A stretch of 57,270 bases of DNA from Phenylobacterium sp. (GTDB lineage: Bacteria > Pseudomonadota > Alphaproteobacteria > Caulobacterales > Caulobacteraceae), in NCBI RefSeq assembly GCF_030693625.1, contig NZ_JAUYAF010000026.1, positions 1 to 57,270 on the forward strand, given 5' to 3'. The first letter of the stretch is position 1. Every line of letters starts with the position of its first letter. The notes beneath the pieces were generated by a model. The model was given only the letters and a program-made list of their open reading frames with translations. It was not told the DNA's origin and made no database searches. Positions 18,991 through 27,436 of this stretch are shown piece by piece. The position numbers were made by a program, and so were the translations under genes.

Positions 18991-19200
18991 ATGGCGACTG
19001 GTACTGTGAAGTGGTTCAACGGAACCAAGGGTTATGGCTTCATCGCTCCTGAGGGCGGTGGCGGCGACGTTTTCGTCCATATCTCGGCGGTTGAACGCGC
19101 GGGCCTCGGCGGTCTGAACGAAGGTGACAAGGTCAGCTTCGAAGTCGAGCGCGACCGCAAGAGCGGCAAGGATTCGGCCGCTCAGCTGCAAATCCTGTAG
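18991..19200 (+). CDS. Cold-shock protein, CspA family
   Basis: This 69-residue single cold-shock domain protein binds single-stranded RNA and DNA and prevents or melts RNA secondary structure. The sequence [20 protein letters not shown] contains RNP1 (KGYGFI) and FVHISAV is RNP2. Length and start fit the family. The roughly 100-bp region upstream of the ATG is T-rich for this genome and probably includes a structured 5' leader as in other csp genes. A strong hairpin terminator follows at 19209. Confidence 0.96.
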   Translation: MATGTVKWFNGTKGYGFIAPEGGGGDVFVHISAVERAGLGGLNEGDKVSFEVERDRKSGKDSAAQLQIL

Positions 19201-19208
19201 TTCTCGAC

Positions 19209-19246
19209 GGCGGGGCCGCCGGTTTCGGCGCGCCCCGCCTTCTTGA
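19209..19246 (+). terminator. Hairpin terminator of the cold-shock gene
   Basis: Arms GGCGGGGC (19209-19216) and GCCCCGCC (19232-19239) enclose a CGCCG-GTTT-CGGCG stem and are followed by TTCTTG. The stem is long and GC-rich; the T-tract is short. Position just after the stop codon at 19200 supports termination. Confidence 0.7.
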
Positions 19247-19313
19247 TCTCTGCCGATCTGCCCGACAGAGCCATCGGCCCTGGCGGTCTTCTACGCTTCG
19301 GTCGCTGGCCGAG

Positions 19314-19502
19314 CTAACGCAGCTTGGCGCCCTTGGCGGTGTCGACGCGCGCCTTTTCAAGCTCCGCGCCTTCGGGCCCGTCCAGAGCTTCCTCGGCTTC
19401 CTTCGCCTTTTGTTCGACAGGGCCGGTCTTGACGAAGTCCTCCTCCGCTTGGCGGAAGCGACGGGCGGCGTCGTAGTCGCCCTCACCTTGAATCTTGCCC
19501 AT
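19314..19502 (-). CDS. Small acidic conserved hypothetical protein
   Basis: The 62-residue protein begins MGKIQGEGDYDAARRF, a start seen in a family of short hydrophilic proteins of alphaproteobacteria and others. The rest is charged and helical (RQAEEDFVK, then KAKEAEEALDGPEG) with no membrane segment or cysteine. On the minus strand the ATG is preceded by GGAGGA within about 10 bases. Function is unknown. It is divergent from the sensor kinase gene. Confidence 0.72.
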   Translation of the reverse strand: MGKIQGEGDYDAARRFRQAEEDFVKTGPVEQKAKEAEEALDGPEGAELEKARVDTAKGAKLR

Positions 19503-19634
19503 GGGTTCCTCCTCTGGTGCTGATCAGATCAACCCTGGCCCGAGCGGCAGGGTTCCGCCCACAGGGAGGACCGTGGAGCTTTCTCGAGCCGAACGTGTTG
19601 TCTAGGGTCTCGAACGTCCGCAAGCCGGTCCGCC

Positions 19635-21368
19635 ATGAACGATCCTGGTCCATCGACACGCCCTGAGGATGGCGCGAACGAAGCGCGCCTAGAGGCGGTG
19701 CTCGAAAGCATCAGCGACGGCTTCTATGCCTTGGATCACGACTGGCGCTACGTGGTCTTCAACCGAGCGGCCGAGGAGTATTTCGGGGTCTCCCGGGACG
19801 AACTCATCGGCAAGGCGATGTGGGATATCTTCCCGCAGGGCCGTGGCGGCGTCTTCGAGCGGGCCTGTGTGCGGGCGATGGACGAGCGGATCGCCTCGCG
19901 GTTCGAAATCCCCTCGCGGGCGCGGGCCGGGCGGATGGTGGAGCTGCGCATCCTGCCCATGCGCGACGCGGGCATCGCCGTCTCCCTCTCCGATATCACC
20001 GAACGCCGACGCACCGAGGACGCCCTGCGCGCCAGCGAGGCGCGACTGGAGCTGGCGACCCAGGCGTCGCGGCTGGGGGTGTGGGAATGGAACATCGTCA
20101 CCGGCGAGATGATCGTCTCCGCCAGGGCCCGCGAAATCTGGGGCTTCTCGCCCGAGCAGGTGGTGCAGATCGAGGACATCCCCCGCAACGCCCACCCCGA
20201 AGACGAGGCGGGAATCCTGGCCCTGTCGCGGCGCGCGATGGACCCGCAGGTGCGAGACGCCTCCCCCTATGAATACCGCATGCCGCAGCCAAACGGCGAG
20301 ATGCGCTGGGTCCGCGCCCAGGGCGAGCCGGTGTTCGACCCCGAGAGCGGGGCCGCTGTCCGCTATGTCGGCACGGTGGCGGACATCACGGCGGAGCGGA
20401 CGGCGGCGCAGGACCTGCGGGAGTCCGAGGCGCGCCTCCGGCTGGCCATGGAAGCCGGCGGCATGGCGGTGTTCCTGCTGACCGGCGGCGGTCTGCAGGG
20501 CAGCCCGGAGCTGAACCGGCTGCTGGGCCTGGCCGCGGACGCCGAGCCCACCATGGAGGAGATCAATGCGGGCTATTACCCAGGCGAACTCGAACGCATG
20601 CAGGAGGCCTATCGGGAGGCCGTAGCGAGCCAGGCGCGAAAGGTCGAGATCGAGTACCGCTATGTCTGGCCCGATGGTCAGGTGCGCTGGCTGATGGTGC
20701 GGGCCGAGATCAACCTGGGAGCCGACAGCGAACCCCAGCGCGTTCTGGGGGTGATTCTGGACATTACCGAGCGGCGGGAGTCCGAGGAGCGGCTGAAGCT
20801 GCTGGCCCGCGAGGTGGACCACCGGGCCAACAACCTGCTGACCGTCGTGCAGGCCACCGTCGCCCTGACCTCGGCGCAGACCGCCGACGCGCTGAAGGAC
20901 ATCATCACCGGCCGGGTCCGCGCGCTCGCCCACGCCCACCAGCTCATCTCCGAGGCCCGCTGGCGGGGGGCGGAACTGCGCCGGCTGGTGGAGGAGGAGC
21001 TGAGGCCCTACCGGCTGGGCGCTGAGGGCCGGGTGCGGTTTGGAGGGCCGGATGTCACCCTCAGCCCACAGGTGGCCCAGTCAGCGGCCATGGCGCTGCA
21101 CGAACTCGCCACCAACGCCGCCAAGTACGGGGCGCTGTCATGCGCCACGGGGGAGGTCTCGGTGACCTGGGCCCTGGAGGGCGAGGAGGTGACGCTGGAC
21201 TGGACCGAGACGGGCGGGCCTGCGGTGGTCGCGCCCACCCGTCGGGGCCTTGGTCTCAACATGCTGCAGCGGGCCCTGGGCGGCGGCGTCGGGGGCCATG
21301 CGGTGCTGGACTGGCGGGAGAGCGGCCTGATGGCCCGGCTGAGCCTGCCGCTCCCCCAGACCCGCTAG
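19635..21368 (+). CDS. PAS-domain sensor histidine kinase, HWE family
   Basis: The 577-residue protein has no membrane segment and is probably a soluble sensor. Three PAS/PAC units can be read: about 17-135 (SISDGFYALDHDWRYVVFN to VSLSDITERR), 140-260 (ending VGTVADITAERTA) and 265-385 (ending LGVILDITERRES). The kinase core has the phospho-acceptor His in LAREVDHRANNLLTVVQA, the N-box HELATNAAKYGAL and the WTE motif in LDWTETGGP, which define the HWE group common in alphaproteobacteria and often linked to general stress or light signalling. No response regulator is adjacent, so the partner is encoded elsewhere. Its stop overlaps the convergent acyl-CoA dehydrogenase by 4 bp. Confidence 0.93.
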   Translation: MNDPGPSTRPEDGANEARLEAVLESISDGFYALDHDWRYVVFNRAAEEYFGVSRDELIGKAMWDIFPQGRGGVFERACVRAMDERIASRFEIPSRARAGRMVELRILPMRDAGIAVSLSDITERRRTEDALRASEARLELATQASRLGVWEWNIVTGEMIVSARAREIWGFSPEQVVQIEDIPRNAHPEDEAGILALSRRAMDPQVRDASPYEYRMPQPNGEMRWVRAQGEPVFDPESGAAVRYVGTVADITAERTAAQDLRESEARLRLAMEAGGMAVFLLTGGGLQGSPELNRLLGLAADAEPTMEEINAGYYPGELERMQEAYREAVASQARKVEIEYRYVWPDGQVRWLMVRAEINLGADSEPQRVLGVILDITERRESEERLKLLAREVDHRANNLLTVVQATVALTSAQTADALKDIITGRVRALAHAHQLISEARWRGAELRRLVEEELRPYRLGAEGRVRFGGPDVTLSPQVAQSAAMALHELATNAAKYGALSCATGEVSVTWALEGEEVTLDWTETGGPAVVAPTRRGLGLNMLQRALGGGVGGHAVLDWRESGLMARLSLPLPQTR

Positions 21369-22600
21369 AGCAGGTCGCCGCCCGCAGCGGCGGCGGTGGT
21401 GCCGTCGCGCTCATAGGCCTTGATCACGTTGCGGCCCACCGTCCAGCGGTGAACCTCATCGGGTCCGTCCACCAGCCGCTGGGAGCGGATGTGGGTGTAC
21501 CAGGCGGCCAGCGGCGTGTCGGTGGAGTAGCCCAGGGCTCCGTGCAGCTGGATGGCGGTGTCCACCACCTTGTGGACCATGTGGGCCAGGAACACCTTGG
21601 CGATGGAGTTCTCCTGCCGCAGGTCCATGCCGCGCTCGGCCTTGTAGGCGATGTGCAGCAGCATCAGACGGGCCATGTAGAGCTCGCTGGCGCAGTCCGC
21701 CAGCATCCACTGCACACCCTGGCGCTCCGACAGCTTCTTGCCGAAGGTCTCGCGCTGGGTGACGTGAGCCGCGGCCATGTCCAGGGCCCGCTGTGCCATG
21801 GCGACGTTGTGCATGCCGTGGCGCAGGCGGCCGTAGGCCAGGCGGTGCTGGCCCATGTTGAAGCCCTGGCCCTCGCCCCCCAGCAGGTTCTCGGCCGGGA
21901 TCACCAGGTCCTTGATCTCAATCTCCGAGTGGCCGCCCCCCATGATGTGGCTGAGCGGGCCCTCCTTGGCCATGGTGCCGATGTCCCGCTTGATGATGTA
22001 GCCGGGGTTGGGCAGCTCGACGATGAAGGTGGAATAGCGCTGGTGGCGCGGGGCGTCGGGGTCGGTCATGGCCATGACGACGGCCATGTCGGCGGCGCTG
22101 GCCGCCGAGGAGAACCACTTCTCGCCGTTCAGGATGTAGTTCTCGTTACCGTCCTTTACGGCCCGGGTCTGCATGCCGGTGGCGTCGGCGCCGGCCGCCT
22201 TCTCGGTCATCGAGTAGCAGACGCGCTTGTCGCCGTTCAGCAGGGGCTTGAGGTACTTCTCCTTCTGGAACTCGGTGCCGTGGGCCAGCAGGGTCAGCAT
22301 GGTGGCGTCGTCGGGACCCTGACTGTTCATCGACAAGGCGCCCAGGTGGCTTTCGCCCAGCTCCATCTGCACCAGGGCGTTGGCGAGCGGGCCCAGGCCC
22401 ATGCCGCCATATTCCTTGGGGATGAAGGGCAGCCAGAGGCCGGCGGCGCGGGCCTTGGTCCGCAATTCGGCCAGGACCGTCTTGAAGGACTCCTTGTCCA
22501 CCAGGCGCTTCTCGGCCGGGATGCACTCATCGTGCACCCACTGGCGCACCTTGGCGCGGATGGCCTTGGCCTCCGCCGGAATCTCGAAGTCGATGGACAT
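21365..22600 (-). CDS. Acyl-CoA dehydrogenase family protein
   Basis: A 411-residue FAD enzyme for alpha,beta-dehydrogenation of acyl-CoA. It has PKEYGGMGLGPLANALVQME, YSMTEKAAGADATGMQT (flavin-contact region), NGEKWFSSAASAADMAVV, and the C-terminal QLHGALGYSTDTPLAAWYTH followed by VDGPDEVHRW. These resemble long-chain and ACAD10/11-like members. The ATG at 22600 starts at MSIDFEIPAEAKAI; the frame remains open upstream to 22753 but that extension has no family character. It may serve the same fatty-acid or branched-chain catabolism as mutAB and the enoyl-CoA hydratase at 29219. Confidence 0.93.
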   Translation of the reverse strand: MSIDFEIPAEAKAIRAKVRQWVHDECIPAEKRLVDKESFKTVLAELRTKARAAGLWLPFIPKEYGGMGLGPLANALVQMELGESHLGALSMNSQGPDDATMLTLLAHGTEFQKEKYLKPLLNGDKRVCYSMTEKAAGADATGMQTRAVKDGNENYILNGEKWFSSAASAADMAVVMAMTDPDAPRHQRYSTFIVELPNPGYIIKRDIGTMAKEGPLSHIMGGGHSEIEIKDLVIPAENLLGGEGQGFNMGQHRLAYGRLRHGMHNVAMAQRALDMAAAHVTQRETFGKKLSERQGVQWMLADCASELYMARLMLLHIAYKAERGMDLRQENSIAKVFLAHMVHKVVDTAIQLHGALGYSTDTPLAAWYTHIRSQRLVDGPDEVHRWTVGRNVIKAYERDGTTAAAAGGDLL

Positions 22601-22679
22601 GGTCGCTCTCCGCCCTGTGGTTTTCTGGTTGGGCGGAAGGGTCGACCGATCATCGGCGCGGCGCAAGCCTGCCCTGGCG

Positions 22680-23033
22680 TCAGAGGCGGGCGGCCAGGGC
22701 CTCCAGGTCGCCGACGAACCACAGGTGTCGGCCGCGGTTGGACTCATAGACAAAGTCGCGCAGGGCGTTGCTGGCGGCCACGTGGACGGTGATGTCGCCG
22801 ACGATGGCCAGGGCCGAGCCGTAGTTCACGAACTTCTGGACGAACTCCCCGGCCAGGCGGGTGCTGAGATCGAAGAATTCGTCCGTCAGGCGGGCTGCGG
22901 GCAGGGCGATGACGTCGACCTCTGCGCCATAGGCCTCGCCGATGATGCCGGTGGCGTCGCGACCGCTGGACAGACGCGGGCCCTCAGCGTCGCACAGCCA
23001 GACGCGGACGCCGTTGAGGATCTGGAGGCTCAT
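22680..23033 (-). CDS. DUF4180 protein
   Basis: The 117-residue protein has the DUF4180 pattern: RDATGIIGEAYGAEVDVIALP, LTDEFFDLSTRLAGEFVQKF, an IVGDI strand and FVYESNRGRHLWFV near the end. Family members are small cytoplasmic proteins of unknown function, some joined to or near regulators and cytidylyltransferases. It is divergent from the DUF1993 gene, with a perfect palindrome between the two. Confidence 0.82.
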   Translation of the reverse strand: MSLQILNGVRVWLCDAEGPRLSSGRDATGIIGEAYGAEVDVIALPAARLTDEFFDLSTRLAGEFVQKFVNYGSALAIVGDITVHVAASNALRDFVYESNRGRHLWFVGDLEALAARL

Positions 23034-23064
23034 GGTTCGATCACCGCCGCATGGTCGCGCTTTG

Positions 23065-23089
23065 GCCGCTCATACCCCATATGAGCGGC
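23065..23089. promoter_or_regulatory. Perfect 10-bp inverted repeat between divergent genes
   Basis: Arms GCCGCTCATA (23065-23074) and TATGAGCGGC (23080-23089) are separated by CCCCA. The palindrome is 31 bp upstream of the DUF4180 start and 41 bp upstream of the DUF1993 start, a typical place for an operator serving both promoters. No regulator gene is adjacent, so the binding protein is unknown. Confidence 0.5.
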
Positions 23090-23130
23090 GATGGCCCACG
23101 GTGGGTCAACGCCATTCCAAGGACGCCTGC

Positions 23131-23640
23131 ATGCCGATTTCCCTCCACCAAGCCTCGATCCCGCTCTTCGTGCGTGGCCTGAAGAACCTCGCCAGCCTGC
23201 TGGAGAAGGGCGCGGCTCATGCGGCGGAGAACGGCGTCGACCCCTCGGAACTGATCGAGGCGCGGCTGGCACCAGACATGCTGGCCCTCGCCGCCCAGGT
23301 GCAGCGCACCAGCGACACCGCCAAGCTCTCCGGTGAACGGCTGAGCGGGATCGAGGCCCCGAAGATGCCGGATGACGAGACCACCTTCCCGCAGTTGCAG
23401 GAACGGATCGCCAAGACCATCGCCTATCTGGAAAGCCTGCCGGTGGCCGATGTGGACGCCGGTGAGGGGCGGACCATCACGCTCAACTTCGGACCGATGA
23501 AGCCGTCCTTCAGCGGCGCGGACTACCTGTTCGGCTTTGCGCTGCCGAACTTCTATTTCCACGTGGTGACCGCCCACGACATCCTGCGGCACAAGGGCGT
23601 GGCGGTCGGCAAGCGCGACTATCTAGGCGCCGTCGCCTAG
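23131..23640 (+). CDS. DUF1993 family protein
   Basis: This 169-residue protein belongs to DUF1993, related to the DinB/four-helix-bundle proteins. It begins with SLHQASIPLFVRGLKNLASLLEKG, has LAPDMLALAAQVQRTSDTAK, the TFPQLQERIAKTIAYLES helix, and ends with FGFALPNFYFHVVTAHDILRH, where the His pair is the usual metal-binding position. Function is unknown. AAGGA at 23119-23123 precedes the ATG. A GC-rich hairpin with arms GGGCGGCC and GGCCGCCC follows the stop codon and may end the transcript. Confidence 0.88.
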   Translation: MPISLHQASIPLFVRGLKNLASLLEKGAAHAAENGVDPSELIEARLAPDMLALAAQVQRTSDTAKLSGERLSGIEAPKMPDDETTFPQLQERIAKTIAYLESLPVADVDAGEGRTITLNFGPMKPSFSGADYLFGFALPNFYFHVVTAHDILRHKGVAVGKRDYLGAVA

Positions 23641-23719
23641 GGTCTCGGAGGGCGGCCGGCTTGTCGGCGGGCCGCCCAGCCCCTACAGCACAGCTCTTTG
23701 CTGCGCAGGGACTTCCGCC

Positions 23720-23932
23720 ATGAATGTTCGCGACGCCAATGGCGCCCTCCTGGTCGAGGGCGACTCCGTCACCCTGATCAAGGACCTGAAGGTCAAGGGG
23801 ACCACGGTCACCCTGAAGCGCGGGACGCTGATCAAGAACATCCGCCTCACCGACGACGAGACCCAGATCGAGTGCCGCGCGGAAAAGGTGAAGGACCTCG
23901 TCCTGAAGACCGAGTTCGTCAAGAAGGCCTAG
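23720..23932 (+). CDS. PhnA-domain protein (YjdM C-terminal domain type)
   Basis: The 70-residue protein matches the C-terminal domain of PhnA/YjdM, beginning VRDANGALLVEGDSVTLIKD and containing KVKGTTVTLKRGTLIKNI and a final LKTEFVKKA. Despite the historic name, it is not known to degrade phosphonate, and the zinc-ribbon N-terminal half of YjdM is absent here. This short form is common in alphaproteobacteria. No phn genes lie nearby. Confidence 0.87.
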   Translation: MNVRDANGALLVEGDSVTLIKDLKVKGTTVTLKRGTLIKNIRLTDDETQIECRAEKVKDLVLKTEFVKKA

Positions 23933-23968
23933 GTCGCGGCATACGGCTCACGGGCGTCGTCGCGCCCC

Positions 23969-25036
23969 TCAGGTGTTGGGCTCAGGCGAGACCCGCACCA
24001 GCAGCTTGCCGTCATGGGCGCCGGTGAAGAGCAGCTTCACCGCCTCGGCGGCGTTCTCCAGGCCGTCGACTGTGTGGGTCTTCCACTTGAGCTGTCCTGA
24101 CGCCACCAGGGGGATCAGCTCGGCCATCGCCTCGGCGGCGCGGGGCAGGTAGTCGATCACGATGAAGCCCTTGATCAGGATGCGGCGCATCAGGACGCGG
24201 GCGAAGTCCTTCGGCCCCGGGATCTGGCCGTCGATGTTGTAGGTGGAGATCATCCCGCACAGCGCCATGCGGCTGAAGTTGTTCATGCGACCGATGACGG
24301 CGTCCATGATCTCGCCGCCGACGTTCTCGAAATTCACGTCTATCCCGTTGGGGCAGTGGCGGTCCAAGGCGGCGCCGACGTCCTCGTTGCGGTAGTCGAT
24401 GGCGGCGTCGAAGCCGAGCTCCTCGGTCAGCCAGCGGCACTTCTCGGGGCTGCCCGCGATGCCGACGACCCGGCAGCCCTTCAGCTTGGCGAGCTGGCCG
24501 ACGATGGAGCCCACGGCGCCGGCGGCGGCGGAGACCACGACGGTCTCACCGGGCTGCGGCTTGCCGATGTCCATGAGGCCGAACCAGGCGGTCAGGCCGG
24601 TGGCGCCCAGGACGCTCATATAGGCCGTCATGGGCACGCCGGGGATCTGCAGGCTGGGGCGGGCCATGGCGGCGGGGAGCACGGTATAGTCCTGCCAGCC
24701 GCCGAGGCCGGGATTGACGATCTGGCCGACCTGGAGGTCCGGGCTCCGCGATTGTTCCACGACGCCGATGACGCCGCCGCGCATGACGTCGCCGATCTCG
24801 ACGGGCGGCAGGTACTGATCCTGGTCGCTCATCCAGATGCGGTTGGTGGGGTCGAGGGACAGGTAGGTGGTGCGGACCAGGACCTCGCCGTCCTTGAGCT
24901 CCGGCGTCTGGGTCTCGACCAGTTCGAGGTCTTCCGGGCCGATCTCGCCGGTCGGGCGGCGGCGCAGGATCCACTGGCGGTTGGTGGGCGTGAGGAACTC
25001 TCCCTTGTTCGTTGGGGGAGACGATGCCGACCGCAC
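23969..25036 (-). CDS. NADP-dependent medium-chain oxidoreductase (CurA/YncB, PTGR type)
   Basis: The protein reduces or oxidises enones with NADPH and belongs to the zinc-free MDR group with leukotriene B4 dehydrogenase and YncB. It has NRQWILRRRPTGE at the N terminus, the TTYLSLDPTNRIWM block, YMSVLGATGLTAWFGL, the cofactor fold VVVSAAAGAVGSIVGQLAK and FENVGGEIMDAVI. The in-frame GTG at 25036 gives 355 residues with a 15-residue extension lacking family character. A consensus ribosome site AAGGGAGAG (25006-24998) lies six bases before ACG at 24991, exactly where homologues start, so initiation may use ACG. It probably detoxifies reactive enones. Confidence 0.9.
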   Translation of the reverse strand: MRSASSPPTNKGEFLTPTNRQWILRRRPTGEIGPEDLELVETQTPELKDGEVLVRTTYLSLDPTNRIWMSDQDQYLPPVEIGDVMRGGVIGVVEQSRSPDLQVGQIVNPGLGGWQDYTVLPAAMARPSLQIPGVPMTAYMSVLGATGLTAWFGLMDIGKPQPGETVVVSAAAGAVGSIVGQLAKLKGCRVVGIAGSPEKCRWLTEELGFDAAIDYRNEDVGAALDRHCPNGIDVNFENVGGEIMDAVIGRMNNFSRMALCGMISTYNIDGQIPGPKDFARVLMRRILIKGFIVIDYLPRAAEAMAELIPLVASGQLKWKTHTVDGLENAAEAVKLLFTGAHDGKLLVRVSPEPNT

Positions 25037-25054
25037 GCCGGGGAAGTCGAGGGC

Positions 25055-26497
25055 TTAGCTGGATCGCCCGTTCATCTCGTCCCCGGCGTCCTTGGGCAGG
25101 GGGATGAAGAACAGGATGGAGATGAAGGTGATGGCGCCGATGATCACGAAGGCGGGCGCGATGGTGGCGGCGGTCATCTGCGTCTCGCCCTGGGCGACCA
25201 TCAGCATGTGCAGGAGCAGGGCCGCCAGGCCGATGCCGATGGACTGAACCAATTGCTGGGCCATGGAGGAGGTGGTCGACGCGCGGCTCATCTGGTGCTG
25301 CTCGATCTCCGCATAGGCCAGGCCGTTGAGGCTGGTGAACTGCAGGGAGCGGAAGAAGCCGCCGATCGCCAGGACCGTCAGCATGATCCAGTGGGGGGTG
25401 GAGGGCTTGAAGAAGCCGTAGGCCATGAAGCTGACCCCGACGATGACCGCGTTGACCAGCAGCACGGTGCGGAAGCCGTAGCGGCGCAGGATGGGCGGGG
25501 CGGTGGTCTTCATGACCAGGGCGCCAGCCGCCGAGATGAAGGTCATCAGGCCGGCCTGGAAGGCCGAGAGCCCAAAGCCGATCTGCAGCAGCATGGCCAG
25601 CAGGAAGGGGGTCGCTCCCATGGCCACCCGCATGAAGGCGCCGCCGATCACCGAGGCCCGGAAGGTCACCAGCCGGAAGATCGACAGGTCGATGATGGCG
25701 TGGGGATTATCCTTGGCATGGAAGCGATAGGCGACCAGGGCGGCGATGCTGGCCAGGAACAGGGCCGCCACCACGCCGGGCGGCAGGGCGTCGCGGCCAA
25801 TGTTCTCGAAGCCGAAGATCAGGCCGGCGAGGCCGAGTCCCGTGAGCAGGATGCCGATCCAGTCGATGGGGGAGACGACCTGTTCCTTCACGTTGGGAAC
25901 ATAGGCCCGGACCAGCAGGACGCCGGCCACCGCGATCGGTAAATTCATGAAGAAAATCCAGCGCCAATCGAAGAAGGTTACGATGGCGCCGCCGACCACG
26001 GGCCCGATCACCGGGCCCAGCAGGGCGGGCATGGTCAGCACCGACATGGCGCCCACCAGCTCGTTTTTCGGGGTGGTGCGCAGCAGGACCAGGCGGCCGA
26101 CCGGGCCCATCATGGCGCCGGCCATGCCCTGGAAGATGCGGGCGATGACCAGCTGGTTGAGGTTCTGGGCGAAGCCGCAGGCGGCCGAGGACAGGGCGAA
26201 CAGCACCATGGCGATCATGAAGATCCGCTTGGCCCCGAACTTGTCGGCGACCCAGCCGCTGATGGGCAGGAAGACCGCCGAGGCCAGCAGGAACATGGTG
26301 ATGGCCAGGTTCAGCCGCAGGGGGTCCTCGTCCAGGGCCACGGCCATGGTGGGCAGGGCGTTGGAGATCACCGTGGCGTTCAGGGTCTGCATCAGCATGG
26401 CCGAGCCTATGATGGCCGGGATCATCCAGCCGCGGGTGGCGGCGGTGCTGGCGGGCGCGGCGGCCCGGGCCTCGACCGGGCCTTCGGGCTCGCTCAT
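25055..26497 (-). CDS. MFS drug efflux transporter, DHA2 (EmrB-like) family
   Basis: A 480-residue inner-membrane proton antiporter with about 14 hydrophobic segments. It has the DHA2 motif C form (LGPVIGPVVGGAIV), the loop-2 motif A variant GWVADKFGAKRIF and TLNATVISNALPTMA in TM1. The start at 26497 overlaps the marR stop (ATGA), so the two are translationally coupled. Context implies that MarR represses the operon until a toxic compound binds. No membrane-fusion partner (EmrA) is in the window. Confidence 0.92.
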   Translation of the reverse strand: MSEPEGPVEARAAAPASTAATRGWMIPAIIGSAMLMQTLNATVISNALPTMAVALDEDPLRLNLAITMFLLASAVFLPISGWVADKFGAKRIFMIAMVLFALSSAACGFAQNLNQLVIARIFQGMAGAMMGPVGRLVLLRTTPKNELVGAMSVLTMPALLGPVIGPVVGGAIVTFFDWRWIFFMNLPIAVAGVLLVRAYVPNVKEQVVSPIDWIGILLTGLGLAGLIFGFENIGRDALPPGVVAALFLASIAALVAYRFHAKDNPHAIIDLSIFRLVTFRASVIGGAFMRVAMGATPFLLAMLLQIGFGLSAFQAGLMTFISAAGALVMKTTAPPILRRYGFRTVLLVNAVIVGVSFMAYGFFKPSTPHWIMLTVLAIGGFFRSLQFTSLNGLAYAEIEQHQMSRASTTSSMAQQLVQSIGIGLAALLLHMLMVAQGETQMTAATIAPAFVIIGAITFISILFFIPLPKDAGDEMNGRSS

Positions 26498-26934
26498 GCC
26501 TCCAGGCTCAGCAGCTGGAGGAGGGGGCCGGCGGCGGCGTCGAGCTGGCGGCGCGCGTCCACGGGCAGCTTGGCGAGACGGGCGGCGAGCCAGTCGTTGC
26601 GGTGTTGGCGGATGGCGTCGAGCTGGGCCTCGCCCGACGCGGTGATGGCCAGTCCGGAACGGCGGCCGTCGGTGGCGCTGTCGGCGCGGGTGATCCAGCC
26701 GGCGGCCTCCAGGCGCTTGATGTGGCCGCTCATGGTGGGGCGCGACAGCTGTTCGCTGTCGGCCAGGTCGCAGACGCCCACCCCCGGGCTGCGGGCGATC
26801 TGGGTCAGGAGCAGGGCGTCGAGGGCCGAGACCCCGGCCTTCTGGGCTTCCTGGCGCAGGCGGCGCGACACCCGCAGCAGGGCCGGGCGCAGGGTTTCGG
26901 CGAGCACGACCGGATCGTCCGTCGAGGTGGGCAT
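26494..26934 (-). CDS. MarR family transcriptional regulator
   Basis: The 146-residue winged-helix repressor has the MarR pattern: a dimerisation helix (RPALLRVSRRLRQEA), recognition helix region CDLADSEQLSRPTMSGHIKRLEAAG and the wing DSATDGRRSGLAITASG. It precedes the MFS pump with a 4-bp overlap. The imperfect palindrome at 26949-26973, 15 bp before the start, is the likely autoregulatory operator. Confidence 0.92.
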   Translation of the reverse strand: MPTSTDDPVVLAETLRPALLRVSRRLRQEAQKAGVSALDALLLTQIARSPGVGVCDLADSEQLSRPTMSGHIKRLEAAGWITRADSATDGRRSGLAITASGEAQLDAIRQHRNDWLAARLAKLPVDARRQLDAAAGPLLQLLSLEA

Positions 26935-26948
26935 CGAGACTCGCCAAG

Positions 26949-26973
26949 ATAGTTAGGTTGGCGAACTACCTAT
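26949..26973. promoter_or_regulatory. Candidate MarR operator
   Basis: ATAGTTAG (26949-26956) and CTACCTAT (26966-26973) form an inverted repeat with one mismatch around a 9-bp spacer; outer bases GCCAA (26943) and TTGGC (26976) extend it. It lies just upstream of marR, the usual site for autoregulation. Its left part is outside and its right part inside the 3' end of the gene at 26970. Confidence 0.5.
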
Positions 26974-27428
26974 ATTTGGCGGTCTTGCCGGTCAAGGCGC
27001 TGGTCCGCCGCGTCCCTGACCGCGCGCCGCGCCGCGCGGAGGCCGGTGATCAGGGCCAGGGTCTGGCGGCGCAGATCGCGCGCGATGGCCTCGCAGGTTT
27101 CAAGGTCGTCCTCAAAGCCGCGGGCGGCGGCCTCGCGCGCCCGTTCGCCGCCGGCGTGGACCGCCCGCGCCAAGCTCTGAACCTCGGCGATCGCGCTCAC
27201 GAACCGCCCCCGGGCGCTCTCCCGCCACTGGCGCCGGGCGGCGAGCTTGGCGTGGGCCTCATGGAGACGGGCGTCTTTGCTGCGTGGCGCGCAGGGCGGC
27301 GGCGACATGCCGGACCAGGCGACCCCGCTGGCCCGCCGCGCCTCCCGTGCGCTCCAGACAAGCCGCGCGCGGTCCAGGGCGCGTTCGGCGACCAGGAGGT
27401 CGATCAGGTCAGGATCGCGGGGTTCCAT
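26970..27428 (-). CDS. Hypothetical helical protein next to the S24 repressor
   Basis: From the ATG at 27428 the protein has 152 residues, begins MEPRDPDLIDLLVAERALDR and is almost wholly charged and Ala-rich, with long amphipathic helices (REARRASG, then ETCEAIARDLRRQTLALI) and no TM segment. I do not recognise the family. A perfect TGTA-N7-TACA palindrome ends 9 bp before its start, the same site found twice in front of the divergent repressor and gafY-like genes, which suggests it belongs to that regulon. The frame is also open upstream to 27497, across the operator. Confidence 0.55.
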   Translation of the reverse strand: MEPRDPDLIDLLVAERALDRARLVWSAREARRASGVAWSGMSPPPCAPRSKDARLHEAHAKLAARRQWRESARGRFVSAIAEVQSLARAVHAGGERAREAAARGFEDDLETCEAIARDLRRQTLALITGLRAARRAVRDAADQRLDRQDRQI

Positions 27429-27436
27429 GTGTGAAT

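Noticed and set aside
24356..25942. A 528-codon open frame on the plus strand
   Set aside because: It is antisense to the MDR oxidoreductase and MFS genes and is His/Gly/Asp-rich, as expected of antisense frames in GC-rich DNA.
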